Program-made: the position numbers and the translations under genes
Notes under the pieces: generated by a model
Told to the model about the DNA's origin: nothing
Seen by the model: the letters and a program-made list of their open reading frames with translations, nothing else
Database searches by the model: none
Assembly (NCBI RefSeq): GCF_937891315.1
Contig: NZ_CALAGI010000047.1
Coordinates: forward strand, 1-11,664
DNA from: an uncultured Amaricoccus sp.
GTDB lineage: Bacteria > Pseudomonadota > Alphaproteobacteria > Rhodobacterales > Rhodobacteraceae
Direction of reading: 5' to 3'
DNA: 11,664 nucleotides
Shown: positions 1 through 6,717 of the stretch, in pieces
Position numbering within the stretch: position 1 is the stretch's first letter
Layout of the letters: every line of letters begins with the position of its first letter

Positions 1-1
1 C

Positions 2-85
2 GCGCTGCTGCTCGGCCGGGCCGAGACGGTCGCCGCGGCCGACGCGGCCGGCCTCTTTCTCTGGGGCCGCGAGGCGGACGCGTGA
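2..85 (+). CDS. lpxI: UDP-2,3-diacylglucosamine pyrophosphatase LpxI, C-terminal end (partial)
   Basis: Only the last 27 codons are present; the gene enters from the left edge in the frame starting at base 2 and stops with TGA at 83-85. The tail contains a GRAETVAAADAAG stretch followed by LFLWG. This resembles the C-terminus of LpxI (the DUF1009 family), which hydrolyses UDP-2,3-diacylglucosamine to lipid X in most alphaproteobacteria that lack LpxH. Its stop overlaps the GTG start of lpxB by 4 bp (GTGA), the usual lpxI-lpxB arrangement, and LpxB uses the LpxI product as a substrate. The identification rests on a short fragment plus the neighbour, so it is likely but not certain. Confidence 0.7.
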   Translation, partial: ALLLGRAETVAAADAAGLFLWGREADA

Positions 86-1284
86 GCGGCGGTCCGCGGC
101 TCTTCCTGATCGCCGGCGAGCCCTCGGGCGACCTGCTCGGCGCCGCGCTCATCGCCGGCCTGCGCGAACTCGTCGGCCCCGGACTTCGCCTCGAAGGCGT
201 CGGTGGTCCGGCGATGGCCGCCGAGGGGCTGGAGAGCCGCTTCCCGATGGAGGAACTGTCGGTCATGGGCCTGACCGAGATCCTGCCGCGGCTGCCGAAC
301 CTGCTCCGCCGGATCCGCGAGACGGCGGCGGCGGTCGTCGCCGCGCGGCCCGACGCGCTCGTCACCATCGACAGCCCGGATTTCTGCCTTCGCGTCGCCC
401 GCGCGGCCCGCGCCGCGCTGCCCGATCTGAGGATCATCCACTATGTCGCGCCCTCGGTCTGGGCATGGCGCCCGGGCCGCGCCAGGCGGATGGCCCGCGC
501 CGTCGACCATGTGCTCGCCCTCCTGCCGTTCGAGCCGCCCTACATGCGCGAGGCCGGCATGACCTGCGATTTCGTCGGCCATCCGGTGGTGACCGCGCCG
601 GTCGCCACCCCGGCCGAAGCCGCCGCCTTCCGCGCCGGCCTCGGCATCGCCGAGCGCCAACCGCTGCTCCTCTTGCTTCCCGGCTCGCGCCGGGGCGAGG
701 TCCGGGGCCTCGCCCCGATCTTCGCCGAGGTCACCCGCCGGCTGCGCGCCGCCCGCGGCGATCTCGCCGTCGTCGTGCCCGCCGCCGCGCCGGTCGCGGA
801 TCTGGTCGCCGCCGGCCTGCCCCCGGACCAAGGCGGCTGGCCGCGCCTTCTCGATCCGCGCGGCCTCGCGCCCACCGAGGCGGCGGCGCGAAAGCGCGCG
901 GCCTTCGCCGCCGCCGACCTCGCACTCGCCGCCTCCGGCACCGTCAGCCTCGAACTCGCCGCCGCCGGCACGCCGATGGTGATCGCCTATCCGGTCAATC
1001 CGCTGACCGCCTTCATCATCCGCCGCATGGCGCGGACCGACACCGTGACGCTGGTCAATATCGTGACCGACAGCTGCGTCGTCCCCGAGTTCCTGGCCGG
1101 AAACTGCCGGGCCGAACTCATCGCGCCGGCGGTCGAGCGCCTGCTGTCGGACCCCGGCGCGGCGGCCGCCCAGCGCGCGGCCGAGGCCCGCGCCATGGAT
1201 CTGCTCGGCCGCGGCGGCCCGGCGCCGGGCTTGCGGGCCGCGCGCTCCGTCCTCGCCGCCCTCGGTCGGGCGGAGCTTGCTTGA
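82..1284 (+). CDS. lpxB: Lipid-A-disaccharide synthase LpxB
   Basis: LpxB is the GT19-family glycosyltransferase that joins UDP-2,3-diacylglucosamine to lipid X, giving the lipid A disaccharide at the inner face of the cytoplasmic membrane. The 400-residue protein has the usual family length (about 380-400). Visible family motifs, in order, are GEPSGD at residues 12-17, DSPDF near 97, YVAPSVWAWRPGR near 122-134, LPFE near 147, FVGHP near 164, LLPGSRRGEV near 198-207, and the donor-site stretch ASGTVSLELAAAGTPMV near 285-301. The start is GTG, chosen because it places GEPSGD at the expected distance from the N-terminus; GAGG at 71-74 is a suitable ribosome binding site, and the start overlaps the lpxI stop by 4 bp. 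No frameshift or missing motif was seen. Confidence 0.96.
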   Translation: MSGGPRLFLIAGEPSGDLLGAALIAGLRELVGPGLRLEGVGGPAMAAEGLESRFPMEELSVMGLTEILPRLPNLLRRIRETAAAVVAARPDALVTIDSPDFCLRVARAARAALPDLRIIHYVAPSVWAWRPGRARRMARAVDHVLALLPFEPPYMREAGMTCDFVGHPVVTAPVATPAEAAAFRAGLGIAERQPLLLLLPGSRRGEVRGLAPIFAEVTRRLRAARGDLAVVVPAAAPVADLVAAGLPPDQGGWPRLLDPRGLAPTEAAARKRAAFAAADLALAASGTVSLELAAAGTPMVIAYPVNPLTAFIIRRMARTDTVTLVNIVTDSCVVPEFLAGNCRAELIAPAVERLLSDPGAAAAQRAAEARAMDLLGRGGPAPGLRAARSVLAALGRAELA

Positions 1285-1338
1285 CGACGGGCCCACCGCG
1301 CCCCATCTAGTCGCGCGCGCGGGTCGGGAAGCAACACC

Positions 1339-3615
1339 ATGCCCTTTTCATTCCTGTCCGGCGGCGGCGAACTCGGTCGGCTGATCGCCGCCTTCGACTG
1401 GAGCGGGACGCCGCTCGGCCCGATCCCGCAATGGGCGCCGAGCCGCAAGGCCATCGTCTCGCTGGTGCTCCATTCCCAGGTGCCGATGGTGACGCTCTGG
1501 GGGACCTCCGGCGTCATGATCTACAATGACGCCTATTCGGTCGTCTGCGGCGCGCGCCACCCCGAAACGCTCGGCTCCAACGTGCGCGACGGCTGGCCCG
1601 AGGCGGCGGAATTCAACGAGAACGTCCTGAACGTCTGCCTCGCCGGCGGCAGGCTCTCCTACCGCGACCAGTTCTTCACGCTCTACCGCAACGGCGTGGC
1701 GGAGCCGGTGTGGCTGAATCTCGACTATTCGCCGATCGTCGACGAGACCGGAACGCCGGCCGGCGTCGTCGCCGTCGTGGTCGAGACCACGGCCAAGGTC
1801 GCGGCCGAACGCTGGCAGAAAAGCGAGCGCGACCGCCAGCGCCAGATGTTCGAGCAGGCGCCGGGCTTCATGGCGGTCCTGCACGGGCCCGCCCACGTGT
1901 TCGAACTGACCAACGCCGCCTACCGGCAGCTGGTGGGGCATCGCGACGTGCTCGGCCTGCCGGCGCGCGACGCCTTGCCCGACATCGCGGGCCAGGGCTA
2001 TTTCGAGCTCCTCGATCAGGTGTTCGAGACCGGCGAGGCCTTTGTCGGCACCGCGCTCCGGGCCGAGCTGCGGCGCACGCCGGGCGGGCCACCGGAGGAA
2101 CGGTTCGTCGATCTCGTCTATCAGCCGATCCGCGATCCCGATGGAAAGGTCATCGGCATCTTCGCCCAGGGCGCCGATGTCACCGATCGGCTCGTCGCCG
2201 AGCAGGCCGTGCGCCAGAGCGAGGCCCAGTTCCGGGCCTTCGCCGAATCGATGCCGAACCATGTCTGGACGGCGGCGCCGGATGGTAGCCGCGACTGGTT
2301 CAATCCGCGGGTCTACAACTATTCCGGCGCCTGTTTCGAAGATCTCGCCGGCACCGGCTGGGCCGGGATCGTCCATCCCGACGATCGCGCCGGCGCCGCC
2401 CGGGACTGGGCGCGCGCCGTCGAGAGCGGGGGCCCCTACGAGGCCGAGCTCCGGCTCCGCCGCCGCGACGGCGCCTATCGCTGGCACATCGCGCGCGCCG
2501 TGCCGATCCGCGGCGCCACCGGCGCGATCCGGCGCTGGATCGGCAGCGATACCGACATCGACGACCTCAAGACCGCCACCGACGCGCTGCGCGTCAGCGA
2601 GGCGCGGCTGCGGCTGTCGCAGGTCGCCGCCGGCATTTCCTCGCTCGAGGTCGACATCGCCGCCGGCACCGTCCGCGGTTCGGAGGGGCTGTGGGAGCTC
2701 TGGGGCCTCGCCCCGCGCGAGAGCGCGCCGATGGCGCTGCTCGAAAGCCTGGTGCTGCCCGAAGACTGGAACATCCGCTCGAACGCCGCGACCCGCGCGG
2801 ACGGCAGCGCCGCGCCGCATGTCGAATACCGGGTGCGCCGACCGGACACCGGCGAGGTGCGCTGGCTGTCGCGCACGATCGATTTCCTGTGCGACGCGTC
2901 CGGCCGGCCAGTGAAGATGTTCGGCGTCATGCAGGACGTGACCGACCGCAAGGAGGCGCAGGCCCGCCAGCGCATGCTGGCGCACGAGCTCGAACACCGT
3001 ACCAAGAACATCCTCGCCATGGTCGCCGCGATCGCCTCGCAGACGCTGCGCGACACCGATATCGACGCGGCGCGCGCGACCTTCAACGAACGCCTGCGCG
3101 CGCTCGCCAAGGCGCACGACCTCCTGAGCGCGGCGCGCTGGACCAGCGCCTCGCTCCGGCAGGTGATCGACGACACGATCGCCGCCTTTCCCGCCGGCCG
3201 GATCACGGTCGAGGGATCACCGGTCGAGCTCAATCCCAAGATGGCGCTGTCGATGGCGCTCGCGGTCAACGAACTCGGCACCAACGCGGCGAAATACGGC
3301 GCCCTGTCGACGCGCGGCGGCACCGTGCGAATCACATGGGCGGAGCGGCCGCGGGAAAAGGATGGCGCGGCCGGGGACGGCGCGCCGCTGATGGAATGGT
3401 CCTGGACCGAGCGGGGCGGCCCGCCGGTGCGCCCGCCGTCCCGCACCGGCTTCGGCAGCTTCCTCGTCGGCCGGGTCCTCGGCGCCGACTTCAACGGCGA
3501 GGTCACCATCGACCATGCCCCCCACGGCCTGCGCTGCGTCCTGACCTTCCCCTTGCCCGACCCCGACCCGCCGCCCGAGGAATCGGAGGAAGACGACCTC
3601 CGAACCCTCCTCTGA
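1339..3615 (+). CDS. Multi-PAS sensor histidine kinase, HWE / HisKA_2 type
   Basis: A 758-residue kinase with no signal peptide or obvious membrane segment, so probably cytosolic. I read four PAS-like sensor domains at roughly 25-155, 170-285, 295-410 and 425-540; the ends of the later ones carry typical DVTDR-like closing motifs. The transmitter follows: the H-box ELEHRTKN has the likely phospho-accepting His at 553, followed by an AIASQTLR stretch typical of HWE kinases. The N-box NELGTNAAKYGALS (644-657) has the ATP/Mg Asn at 649, the WxE motif is W689-T-E691, and a GFGSFLVGR loop lies near 720. The classical HWE N-box His is Asn644 here. No LOV cysteine motif is visible, so light sensing is not indicated. 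GGGAAG at 1326-1331 sits 7 nt before the ATG. No response regulator is adjacent; ligand and partner are unknown. The tail is rich in Pro, Asp and Glu. Confidence 0.9.
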   Translation: MPFSFLSGGGELGRLIAAFDWSGTPLGPIPQWAPSRKAIVSLVLHSQVPMVTLWGTSGVMIYNDAYSVVCGARHPETLGSNVRDGWPEAAEFNENVLNVCLAGGRLSYRDQFFTLYRNGVAEPVWLNLDYSPIVDETGTPAGVVAVVVETTAKVAAERWQKSERDRQRQMFEQAPGFMAVLHGPAHVFELTNAAYRQLVGHRDVLGLPARDALPDIAGQGYFELLDQVFETGEAFVGTALRAELRRTPGGPPEERFVDLVYQPIRDPDGKVIGIFAQGADVTDRLVAEQAVRQSEAQFRAFAESMPNHVWTAAPDGSRDWFNPRVYNYSGACFEDLAGTGWAGIVHPDDRAGAARDWARAVESGGPYEAELRLRRRDGAYRWHIARAVPIRGATGAIRRWIGSDTDIDDLKTATDALRVSEARLRLSQVAAGISSLEVDIAAGTVRGSEGLWELWGLAPRESAPMALLESLVLPEDWNIRSNAATRADGSAAPHVEYRVRRPDTGEVRWLSRTIDFLCDASGRPVKMFGVMQDVTDRKEAQARQRMLAHELEHRTKNILAMVAAIASQTLRDTDIDAARATFNERLRALAKAHDLLSAARWTSASLRQVIDDTIAAFPAGRITVEGSPVELNPKMALSMALAVNELGTNAAKYGALSTRGGTVRITWAERPREKDGAAGDGAPLMEWSWTERGGPPVRPPSRTGFGSFLVGRVLGADFNGEVTIDHAPHGLRCVLTFPLPDPDPPPEESEEDDLRTLL

Positions 3616-3801
3616 CGCCACCGCCGCGCCCGCCTTCACCGCCCGCGCCGCCGCCATCTGCGACGCATTCCCCGCGGCGGGACACGACCTTGGGCTTTCG
3701 AGGTGCGCCGGCATTCATGTTTCGGGCGGACTGTCGGGATAGCCACTTTTTCGTCGGCATCTCCGGCCAATCTCGGGGAGGCACGAAATCGCGGCCGGAT
3801 C

Positions 3802-3812
3802 ATTCATTGAAT
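3802..3812. repeat. 11-bp perfect inverted repeat at the -35 box
   Basis: ATTCA and TGAAT (3802-3806 and 3808-3812) are perfect inverted arms around a single central T. The right arm lies inside the candidate -35 hexamer of the promoter for the small gene at 3861. A protein bound here would block RNA polymerase. A palindrome this short can arise by chance; its position is the main argument. Confidence 0.4.
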
Positions 3813-3835
3813 CGGAACCCGGCCGGGTCTATACC
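3807..3835 (+). promoter_or_regulatory. Candidate sigma-70 promoter for the two-gene module
   Basis: A -35 hexamer TTGAAT (3807-3812) and a -10 hexamer TATACC (3830-3835) are separated by exactly 17 bp, the optimal spacing. The predicted transcript would start near 3842, about 20 nt before the ATG at 3861, leaving room for the GGGAG ribosome binding site at 3849-3853. This is the clearest promoter in the window and lies in its most AT-rich stretch. It would drive both the small gene and the nucleotidyltransferase-like gene. Confidence 0.55.
3817..3828. repeat. 12-bp perfect palindrome in the promoter spacer (operator candidate)
   Basis: ACCCGGCCGGGT at 3817-3828 is a perfect palindrome sitting entirely between the -35 and -10 hexamers, the classical place for an autoregulatory operator. 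The flanking bases do not extend the symmetry. It is GC-only apart from its ends, in a GC-rich genome, so chance is possible. Together with the second palindrome over the -35 box it suggests that the module may be autoregulated, perhaps by the small basic protein encoded just downstream. Confidence 0.4.
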
Positions 3836-3860
3836 AAAGAGGCAAAACGGGAGCGTGATC

Positions 3861-4058
3861 ATGTCCGTCCAAGCCGTAGGCTTCGCGGAGCATCAGGAGG
3901 CCAAGCGCCAGTCGCGCAAGCGCGACGCGGACGATATTGCCTCTGGCCATAGGTCACTGCGAGAGGTCGCCCAGGCCAACGGCGGCATCGGGGCCTTCGT
4001 CCGGCCCAAATCAATGAAGCTTGTACGACGGCCGCTCATCTCGGCCGAGGCGCCCTGA
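3861..4058 (+). CDS. Small basic protein of unknown function, possible partner or antitoxin of the downstream nucleotidyltransferase
   Basis: This 65-residue reading frame starts with ATG after a good ribosome binding site (GGGAG at 3849-3853, 7 nt spacing) and a well-spaced promoter candidate. I do not recognise the family. The N-terminal half is rich in charged residues, with a QEAKRQSRKRDADD stretch near residues 12-25. A DIASGHRSLREVAQANG segment near 25-41 looks like a short helical region, and the basic C-terminus contains KSMKLVRRPL. No membrane segment is visible. The stop lies 34 nt before the ATG of the nucleotidyltransferase-like gene, so the two are probably co-transcribed. Small-gene-first pairing with a nucleotidyltransferase-fold protein recalls type II/IV toxin-antitoxin operons; that role is inferred from layout only. 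A non-coding leader is the main alternative. Confidence 0.6.
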   Translation: MSVQAVGFAEHQEAKRQSRKRDADDIASGHRSLREVAQANGGIGAFVRPKSMKLVRRPLISAEAP

Positions 4059-4092
4059 TCCCCACCGCATCGCCGCCCGGCATACGGATGGC

Positions 4093-4953
4093 ATGAGTCA
4101 TAGGCTGGAAAACCGCCCCCTCGACAACGAGGAAATCGACGAGATCCTTCGCAATATCGAGGGCGAAGACGTCGTTCTGGTGGGCGGACAGGCCCTCATC
4201 ACCTGGTCGGCGTATTTTCACGACATCGCAAGCGAAGACCTCCGGCCTTTCGGCCCGTATGTGTCAATGGATCTCGATCTGCTCGGTCTCCAGGCCGTTG
4301 CCGAACGGTTCGCCGCGAGGATCGGTGGAAGGGTCAACCCCGCGACCCTGGATGATCCCGGGGCCGTCAATGCCGCGACCGTCACCTACGAGCGGGGCGG
4401 TCGTCCGATCGTCATCGATTTTCTCGTCGGTCTGAACGGCATCGCGCCACGTCTTCTCAAGAAAGACGCCGCGCTCGAGATCGATGCCGCCAAGCCCGGC
4501 GCTGGCGCATCGCGCCCGCTCATGGTCCTTCATCCGCTGCTGCTCCTTTACAGCAAACTCGCCAATGTCGTTGGCGATCAGCTCCATCGCACTGATCCCG
4601 GGTCGCTGAACCAAATGCGGGCAGCCCCCGTCATCCTGCGCGCCTACCTCCAGGAATGTCTCGATACCCATCTGGCCGAAACCACCCCCGGCCCGCCCAG
4701 GGAGGCACAGCGGACCGCTCGCCAGCTCAGCGCATTCATCGGAACCCAGGTCGCCGATCGCGCCTTCGAGAACCATGGCATCGACCTCGTTTCGATTCTG
4801 GAGGCGATCGCCGACCATCCGGCATGGGACGAGCGGTTCCGCGCATTCCAGATTGAGCGACAGATCCCGATCCTGCGCGCGAAGCGCGCGCATCGGATCG
4901 CCGAACGGGCGCGCAAGAGGGGTGCGCAGCCCACTGATCCGGTCTCTTCCTGA
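4093..4953 (+). CDS. Nucleotidyltransferase-fold protein (AbiEii/MNT-like superfamily), possible toxin
   Basis: The 286-residue soluble protein shows the signature of the nucleotidyltransferase (pol beta-like) fold: VLVGGQA with G31-G32, MDLDLL with D60 and D62, and IVIDFL with the third acidic residue D109. The putative catalytic triad is therefore complete. A helical C-terminal half begins with HPLLLLYSKLAN (147-158), a pattern I associate with uncharacterised nucleotidyltransferase proteins of this type. The likely reaction is transfer of a nucleotide to RNA, protein or a small molecule, but the target cannot be read from sequence. I chose ATG at 4093; the only upstream in-frame start is TTG at 4021, which overlaps the small gene and lacks a good ribosome binding site. 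The site before 4093 is also weak, which suggests coupling to the upstream gene. GC is lower than in the flanking genes. Assignment to the fold is fairly secure, the toxin role is not. Confidence 0.75.
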   Translation: MSHRLENRPLDNEEIDEILRNIEGEDVVLVGGQALITWSAYFHDIASEDLRPFGPYVSMDLDLLGLQAVAERFAARIGGRVNPATLDDPGAVNAATVTYERGGRPIVIDFLVGLNGIAPRLLKKDAALEIDAAKPGAGASRPLMVLHPLLLLYSKLANVVGDQLHRTDPGSLNQMRAAPVILRAYLQECLDTHLAETTPGPPREAQRTARQLSAFIGTQVADRAFENHGIDLVSILEAIADHPAWDERFRAFQIERQIPILRAKRAHRIAERARKRGAQPTDPVSS

Positions 4954-5201
4954 AGAGCGATCCGGACTTCCACCAATACCAGCATTCGCAAAGCGAAGTC
5001 GCGGGAAGCGAACCCTGCGATCGGCCTTGTCCAGAGCTTTCAGGCTCTTGCGACCGCTCCGCCCACGAGGACTCGCGTCCGACAAGCCGCTCCGGCAGCG
5101 GCCGCCGGACCCAGGGGCCACGTCCGCGGGAGCCGGCCGCCCGCGCGGGGCGCGATCCTCGTCCGCTTGACAGGGCCGAAGCGTCCCGCCAACCCTGCGG
5201 C

Positions 5202-6650
5202 ATGATCGACATCCGGCCCGTGGGATATGTCGTCGGCTGGCTGATCGGCCTTCTCGGCGTAATGATGGTCTGCCCGATCGTGGTGGATTTCCAGGACGGC
5301 GACGCCAACTACCGCGCCTTCGCCGTCTCGCTGGTGCTGACCGTGACCACCGGGGCCGCGCTCACCATGGCCTGCGCCGAGGGCTGGCGCACCGATCTCA
5401 GCCTGCGCCAGGGCTTCCTGCTCACCACCGGCGCCTGGGTCGCCTTCATCATGGCCAGCACGCTGCCCCTGATGCTCGGCGCGCCGGGACTCGATCTCGG
5501 CCGCGCGCTTTTCGAGACCACCTCGGCGCTCACCACCACCGGCGGCACGGTCATGCCCGGGCTCGAGCATCTGCCCCGCGGCGTGCTCGTCTGGCGGATG
5601 CTGCTCACCTGGGTCGGCGGCGTCGGCATCGTGCTGATGGCGCTGATCCTCTTGCCGGTGCTCAATATCGGCGGCATGCAGATGCTGCGCAACAGCGACT
5701 TCAACACGCTCGGCAAAGTGCTCCCCCGCGCCAGGGAGATCGTCGTCTCCTGCGGCCTCGTCTATGTCGTTCTCACCCTCGTCTGCGCGCTCGGCTATGT
5801 CTGGAGCGGCATGTCGGGCTTCGACGGGGTGATGCATGCCATGGGTACCGTGGCGACCGGCGGCATGGGCAATTACGACAGCTCCTTCGCCGCCTTCAGT
5901 CCGGCCGCGCAATATGTCTGCACGGTCTTCATGCTGCTCGGCGCCATGTCCTTCGTGCGCTTCGTGCAATTCGCCCGCGGCGACCGGCGCGCGCTCTGGG
6001 GCGATTCCCAGATCCGGGCGTTCCTCGCGATCTACGCCGCCTTCTGCCTCGCCCTGGTCCTCGCCCGCGTGCTCCGGGCCGAGCCGGTCTCCGAGCGGAT
6101 GTTGCGCGAGGTCCTGTTCAACATGGCCTCGGTCATCACCACCACCGGCTATGCCAGTACCGACTATACCCTCTGGGGCAGCATGGCCGAGACGCTGTTC
6201 TTCTGCGCCATGATGATCTGCGGCTGCTCGGGTTCGACCTCGGGGGGGCCCAAGGTCTTCCGCTACCAGCTCCTCCTCGCCAACGTCGCCGTCGAGTTGA
6301 AGCGGCTGCACCGGCCGAACATCATCGCGACGCCGCGGTTCCAGGGCCAGGTGATCACCGAGGATGTCACGCGCTCGGTGATGGCCTATTTCATGGCCTT
6401 CTTTCTCACCCTCGGTCTCGGCGCCGTGGCCCTCGTGCTGCTCGGGCTCGACCCGGTGACCGCGATCTCGGGCGCGGCGACCAGCCTCTCCAACGTCGGT
6501 CCCGGCCTCGGACCGGTGATCGGCCCGACCGGCAATTTCAGCAGCCTGCCCGACCCGGCGATCTGGGTGCTGACCCTGCTGATGCTGGTCGGCCGGCTGG
6601 AGCTTCTGGCCGTCTATGTCCTGTTCAGCACCGCCTTCTGGCGCGCCTGA
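5202..6650 (+). CDS. trkH: TrkH/TrkG-family potassium uptake channel subunit
   Basis: This 482-residue inner-membrane protein has the fourfold membrane-pore-membrane plan of the TrkH/KtrB family, which conducts potassium into the cell and is gated by the cytoplasmic TrkA/KtrA ring. The four selectivity-filter segments are visible: TTTGG at 111-115, ATGGMGNYD at 218-226, TTTGYAS at 313-319 and SNVGPGLG at 430-437. The glycine-rich gating loop GCSGSTSGG lies at 341-349 and the GRLE motif at 464-467. Length is the family norm (about 480). ATG at 5202 has no recognisable ribosome binding site. A consensus TTGACA at 5167-5172 lies upstream, but no convincing -10 box follows, so a leaderless or unusual start is possible. 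No trkA is in the window; the regulatory subunit must be encoded elsewhere. TrkH or TrkG cannot be distinguished here. Confidence 0.93.
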   Translation: MIDIRPVGYVVGWLIGLLGVMMVCPIVVDFQDGDANYRAFAVSLVLTVTTGAALTMACAEGWRTDLSLRQGFLLTTGAWVAFIMASTLPLMLGAPGLDLGRALFETTSALTTTGGTVMPGLEHLPRGVLVWRMLLTWVGGVGIVLMALILLPVLNIGGMQMLRNSDFNTLGKVLPRAREIVVSCGLVYVVLTLVCALGYVWSGMSGFDGVMHAMGTVATGGMGNYDSSFAAFSPAAQYVCTVFMLLGAMSFVRFVQFARGDRRALWGDSQIRAFLAIYAAFCLALVLARVLRAEPVSERMLREVLFNMASVITTTGYASTDYTLWGSMAETLFFCAMMICGCSGSTSGGPKVFRYQLLLANVAVELKRLHRPNIIATPRFQGQVITEDVTRSVMAYFMAFFLTLGLGAVALVLLGLDPVTAISGAATSLSNVGPGLGPVIGPTGNFSSLPDPAIWVLTLLMLVGRLELLAVYVLFSTAFWRA

Positions 6651-6717
6651 GCGGTCCGATTGACCGGGGCGGGGCCGGCAAGTAAAGACCGGCGCGCGAC
6701 CAGAAGGATGATGCCCC

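Larger units (their letters stand above)
3721..4953 (+). other. Lower-GC accessory two-gene module
   Basis: Hand counts give about 59% GC for 3721-3860, about 66% for the small gene at 3861-4058 and about 64% for 4261-4440. A sampled line of lpxB (181-240) is 75% by the same count. The module contains its own promoter candidate, a small gene and a nucleotidyltransferase-like gene, and lies between a sensor kinase and trkH. The composition and the type of content suggest horizontal acquisition. No transposase, integrase, tRNA gene or convincing flanking repeat was found, so the exact boundaries are uncertain. Confidence 0.5.

Noticed and set aside
1348..3117. Long minus-strand reading frame (589 codons) opposite the sensor kinase
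   Set aside because: It lies wholly opposite a clear multi-domain kinase gene. The translation shows no recognisable motif and is rich in Arg, Ala, Gly and His, as expected for the antisense of high-GC coding DNA.
3616..3800. Possible gene in the gap after the sensor kinase
   Set aside because: The only frames here are extensions of shadows of the kinase gene. No start with a ribosome binding site and no recognisable protein were found; the gap looks like leader DNA of the accessory module.
4021..4092. TTG start at 4021 as the N-terminus of the nucleotidyltransferase-like protein
   Set aside because: It would add 24 Arg/Pro-rich residues, overlap the small upstream gene, and needs a rare start codon. 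ATG at 4093 begins just before the first predicted helix.
4985..5048. Small hairpins after the nucleotidyltransferase gene (TTCGC/GCGAA at 4985-4997, AGAGC/GCTCT at 5033-5048) as terminators
   Set aside because: Stems are only 5 bp and none is followed by a T-run. They may be chance pairings in GC-rich DNA.
4264..5121. Minus-strand frame of 285 codons over the nucleotidyltransferase-like gene
   Set aside because: No recognisable motifs, no ribosome binding site, and the + strand frame carries a complete nucleotidyltransferase signature.
5167..5196. TTGACA at 5167-5172 as a promoter for trkH
   Set aside because: The -35 matches the consensus, but the positions 17-18 bp downstream (CAACCC/AACCCT) do not resemble a -10 box, and a start there would leave almost no leader. 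Too weak to list.
5011..5199. 9-bp direct repeat AACCCTGCG at 5011-5019 and 5191-5199 as an insertion footprint
   Set aside because: The two copies are 180 bp apart on the same side of the accessory module rather than flanking it, and the length is compatible with chance.
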